Origin: Monoplex corrugatus
Lineage: Eukaryota > Mollusca > Gastropoda > Littorinimorpha > Ranellidae
Reading direction: 5' to 3'
Length of the DNA stretch: 64,000 bases
NCBI GenBank assembly: GCA_030674185.1
Contig: JAPXFY010000015.1
Coordinates: forward strand, 19,383,989 to 19,447,988
Below are positions 61,679 to 64,000 of this stretch, piece by piece; position 1 is the stretch's first letter; each line of letters opens with the position of its first letter. A model generated the notes under the pieces. That model had not been told where the DNA came from. It worked only from the letters and a program-made list of their open reading frames with translations, and made no database searches. The position numbers and the translations under genes were made by a program.

Positions 61679-64000
61679 AGTACTAATCTTTCAAAGCCAT
61701 AAGAACAGTACAAATGTATCAAAAGCCATAACAACAGTAATAACCTATCAAAGCCATAACAACAGTACTAACCTATCAAAGCCATAACAACAGTACTAAC
61801 ATACCAAAGCCATAACAACAGTACTAACCTATCAAAGCCATAACAACAGCACTAACCTATCAAAGCCATAACAACAGCAATAACCTATCAAAGCCATAAC
61901 AACAGTACTAACCTATCAAAGCCATAACAACAGTACTAACCTATCAAAGCCATAACAACAGTACTAACCTATTAAAGCCATAACAACAGCACTAACATAT
62001 CAAAGCCATAACAACAGTACTAACCTATCAAAGCCATAACAACAGTACTAACCTATCAAAGCCATAACACAGCAACTAACCTATCAGAGCCATAGCAGTA
62101 CTAACCTATCAAAGCCATAACAACAGTACTAACCTATCAAAGCCATAACAACAGTACTAACCTATCAAAGCCATAACAACAGTACTAACCTATCAAAGCC
62201 ATAACAACAGTACTAACCTATCAAAGCCATAACAGTACTAACCTATCAAAGCCATAATAATAGTACTAACCTACCAAAGCCATTTATAACAACAGTACTA
62301 ACCTACCAAAGCCATAACAACAGTACTAACCTATCAAAGCCATAACAACAGTACAAATGTATCAAAGCCATAACAACAGTACTAACCTATCAAAGTCCTA
62401 TCAAAGCCATAACAACAGTACAAATGTATCAAAGCCATAACAACAGTACTAACCTATCAAAGCCATAACAACAGTACAAATGTATCAAAGCCATAACAAC
62501 AGCACTAACCTATCAAAGCCATAACAACAGTACAAATGTATCAAAGCCATAACAACAGTACAAATGTATCAAAGCCATAACAACAGTACAAATGTATCAA
62601 AGCCATAACAACAGTACTAACCTATCAAAGCCATAACAACAGTACAAATGTATCAAAGCCATAACAACAGCACTAACCTATCAAAGCCATAACAACAGTA
62701 CAAATGTATCAAAGCCATAACAACAGTACTAACCTATCAAAGCCATAACACAGTACAAATGTATCAAAGCCATAACAACAGCACTAACCTATCAAAGCCA
62801 TAACAACAGTACAAATGTATCAAAGCCATAACAACAGTACAAATGTATCAAAGCCATAACAACAGCACTAACCTATCAAAGCCATAACAACAGTACAAAT
62901 GTATCAAAGCCATAACAACAGCACTAACCTATCAAAGCCATAACAACAGTACTAACCTACCAAAGCCATAACAACAGTACTAACCTACCAAAGCCATAAC
63001 AACAGTACTAACCTATCAAAGCTATAACAACAGTACTAACCTATCAAAGCCATAACAACAGTACTAACCTATCAAAGCCATAACAACAGTACTAACCTAT
63101 CAAAGCCATAACAACAGTACTAACCTACCAAAGTCCTATCAAAGCCATAACAACAGTACAAATGTATCAAAGCCATAACACAGTACAAATGTATCAAAGC
63201 CATAACAACAGTACAAATGTATCGAAGTCATAACAACAGTACAAATGTATCAAAGCCATAACACAGTACAAATGTATCCAAGTCATAACAACAGTACAAA
63301 TGTATACAAGTCATAACAACAGTACAAATGTATCGAAGTCATAACAACAGTACAAATGTATCAAAGCAATAACACAGTACAAATGTATCCAAGTCATAAC
63401 AACAGTACAAATGTATACAAGTCATAACAACAGTACAAATGTAGCAAAGCCATAACAACAGTACAAATGTATACAAGTCATAACAACAGTACAAATGTAT
63501 CGAAGTCATAACAACAGTACAAATGTATCCAAGTCATAACAACAGTACAAATGTATACAAGCCATAACAACAGTACAAATGTATCGAAGTCATAACAACA
63601 GTACAAATGTATCGAAGTCATAACAACAGTACAAATGTATCGAAGTCATAACAACAGTACAAATGTATACAAGTCATAACAACAGTACAAATGTATCGAA
63701 GTCATAACAACAGTACAAATGTATCGAAGTCATAACAACAGTACAAATGTATCCAAGTCATAACAACAGTACAAATGTATCCAAGTCATAACAACAGTAC
63801 AAATGTATACAAGCCATAACAACAGTACAAATGTATCGAAGTCATAACAACAGTACAAATGTATCAAAGCCATAACAACAGTACAAATGTATCGAAGTCA
63901 TAACAACAGTACAAATGTATCCAAGTCAAGACAACAGTACAAATGTAGCAAAGCCATAACAACAGTACAAATGTATCCAAGTCAAGACAACAGTACAAAT
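61679..64000 (+). repeat. 28-bp satellite array, over 2.3 kb, running off the window
   Basis: About 80 units of CAAAGCCATAACAACAGTA plus either CTAACCTAT (type A) or CAAATGTAT (type B). Type A predominates to 62340, A and B alternate to about 63140, and B alone follows, increasingly with GAAGTCATAAC variants. Nothing else is seen in this stretch. Confidence 0.95.

Noticed and set aside
61679..64000. CRISPR-like regular repeats
   Set aside because: Units are directly adjacent 28-bp tandem copies without unique spacers, in an animal-type genome.

Overview
The window is repeat-rich animal DNA. Genes are split by GT-AG introns, there are many non-LTR retrotransposons, tRNA-derived SINEs and TTAA-ended DNA transposons, and (CA/TG)n and (GA)n tracts are very dense. 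A 'CAGTTTCAGTTT...GCTCGGAACGAATTCCATA' repeat head and the style of the retrotransposon proteins suggest a mollusc, probably a marine gastropod; this is recollection, not a search.

One host gene is clear: the 3' part of a TMCO4-like (DUF726) gene on the minus strand. Eight exons run from 61002 down to 32864, and every exon-exon phase matches. They encode the Gly/Ala-rich membrane segment, the alpha/beta-hydrolase core (GYSLG, RGDW, SGHLDY) and a long acidic tail with one apparent frameshift. Upstream exons lie beyond the right edge.

Layout. 1-14.2 kb: retrotransposon pieces, a pogo/Tigger relic, minisatellites, a degenerate AT-rich array and a 373-bp retro-insertion with 15-bp target duplications. 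14.2-19.8 kb: a LINE interrupted by an opposite-strand LINE of the same family and by a small element with 8-bp duplications. 20-32 kb: microsatellites, SINEs, a TTAA-ended piggyBac-like element, and several copies of a composite hairpin MITE. 32.8-61.0 kb: TMCO4-like exons with introns full of insertions. 61.2-64 kb: an L2-like LINE fragment whose target duplication matches the 28-bp satellite that fills the rest of the window.

The most unusual content is two related terminal-inverted-repeat elements in TMCO4 introns: X (44318-49016) and Y (54285-57054). Each carries minus-strand exons for the same small domain, with an intron at the same place and phase, and each is studded with its own short motif. 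Paralogous empty sites support both as discrete insertions. Y and a piggyBac-like element P both sit inside one older MITE, M'. No RNA genes or CRISPR arrays were seen.
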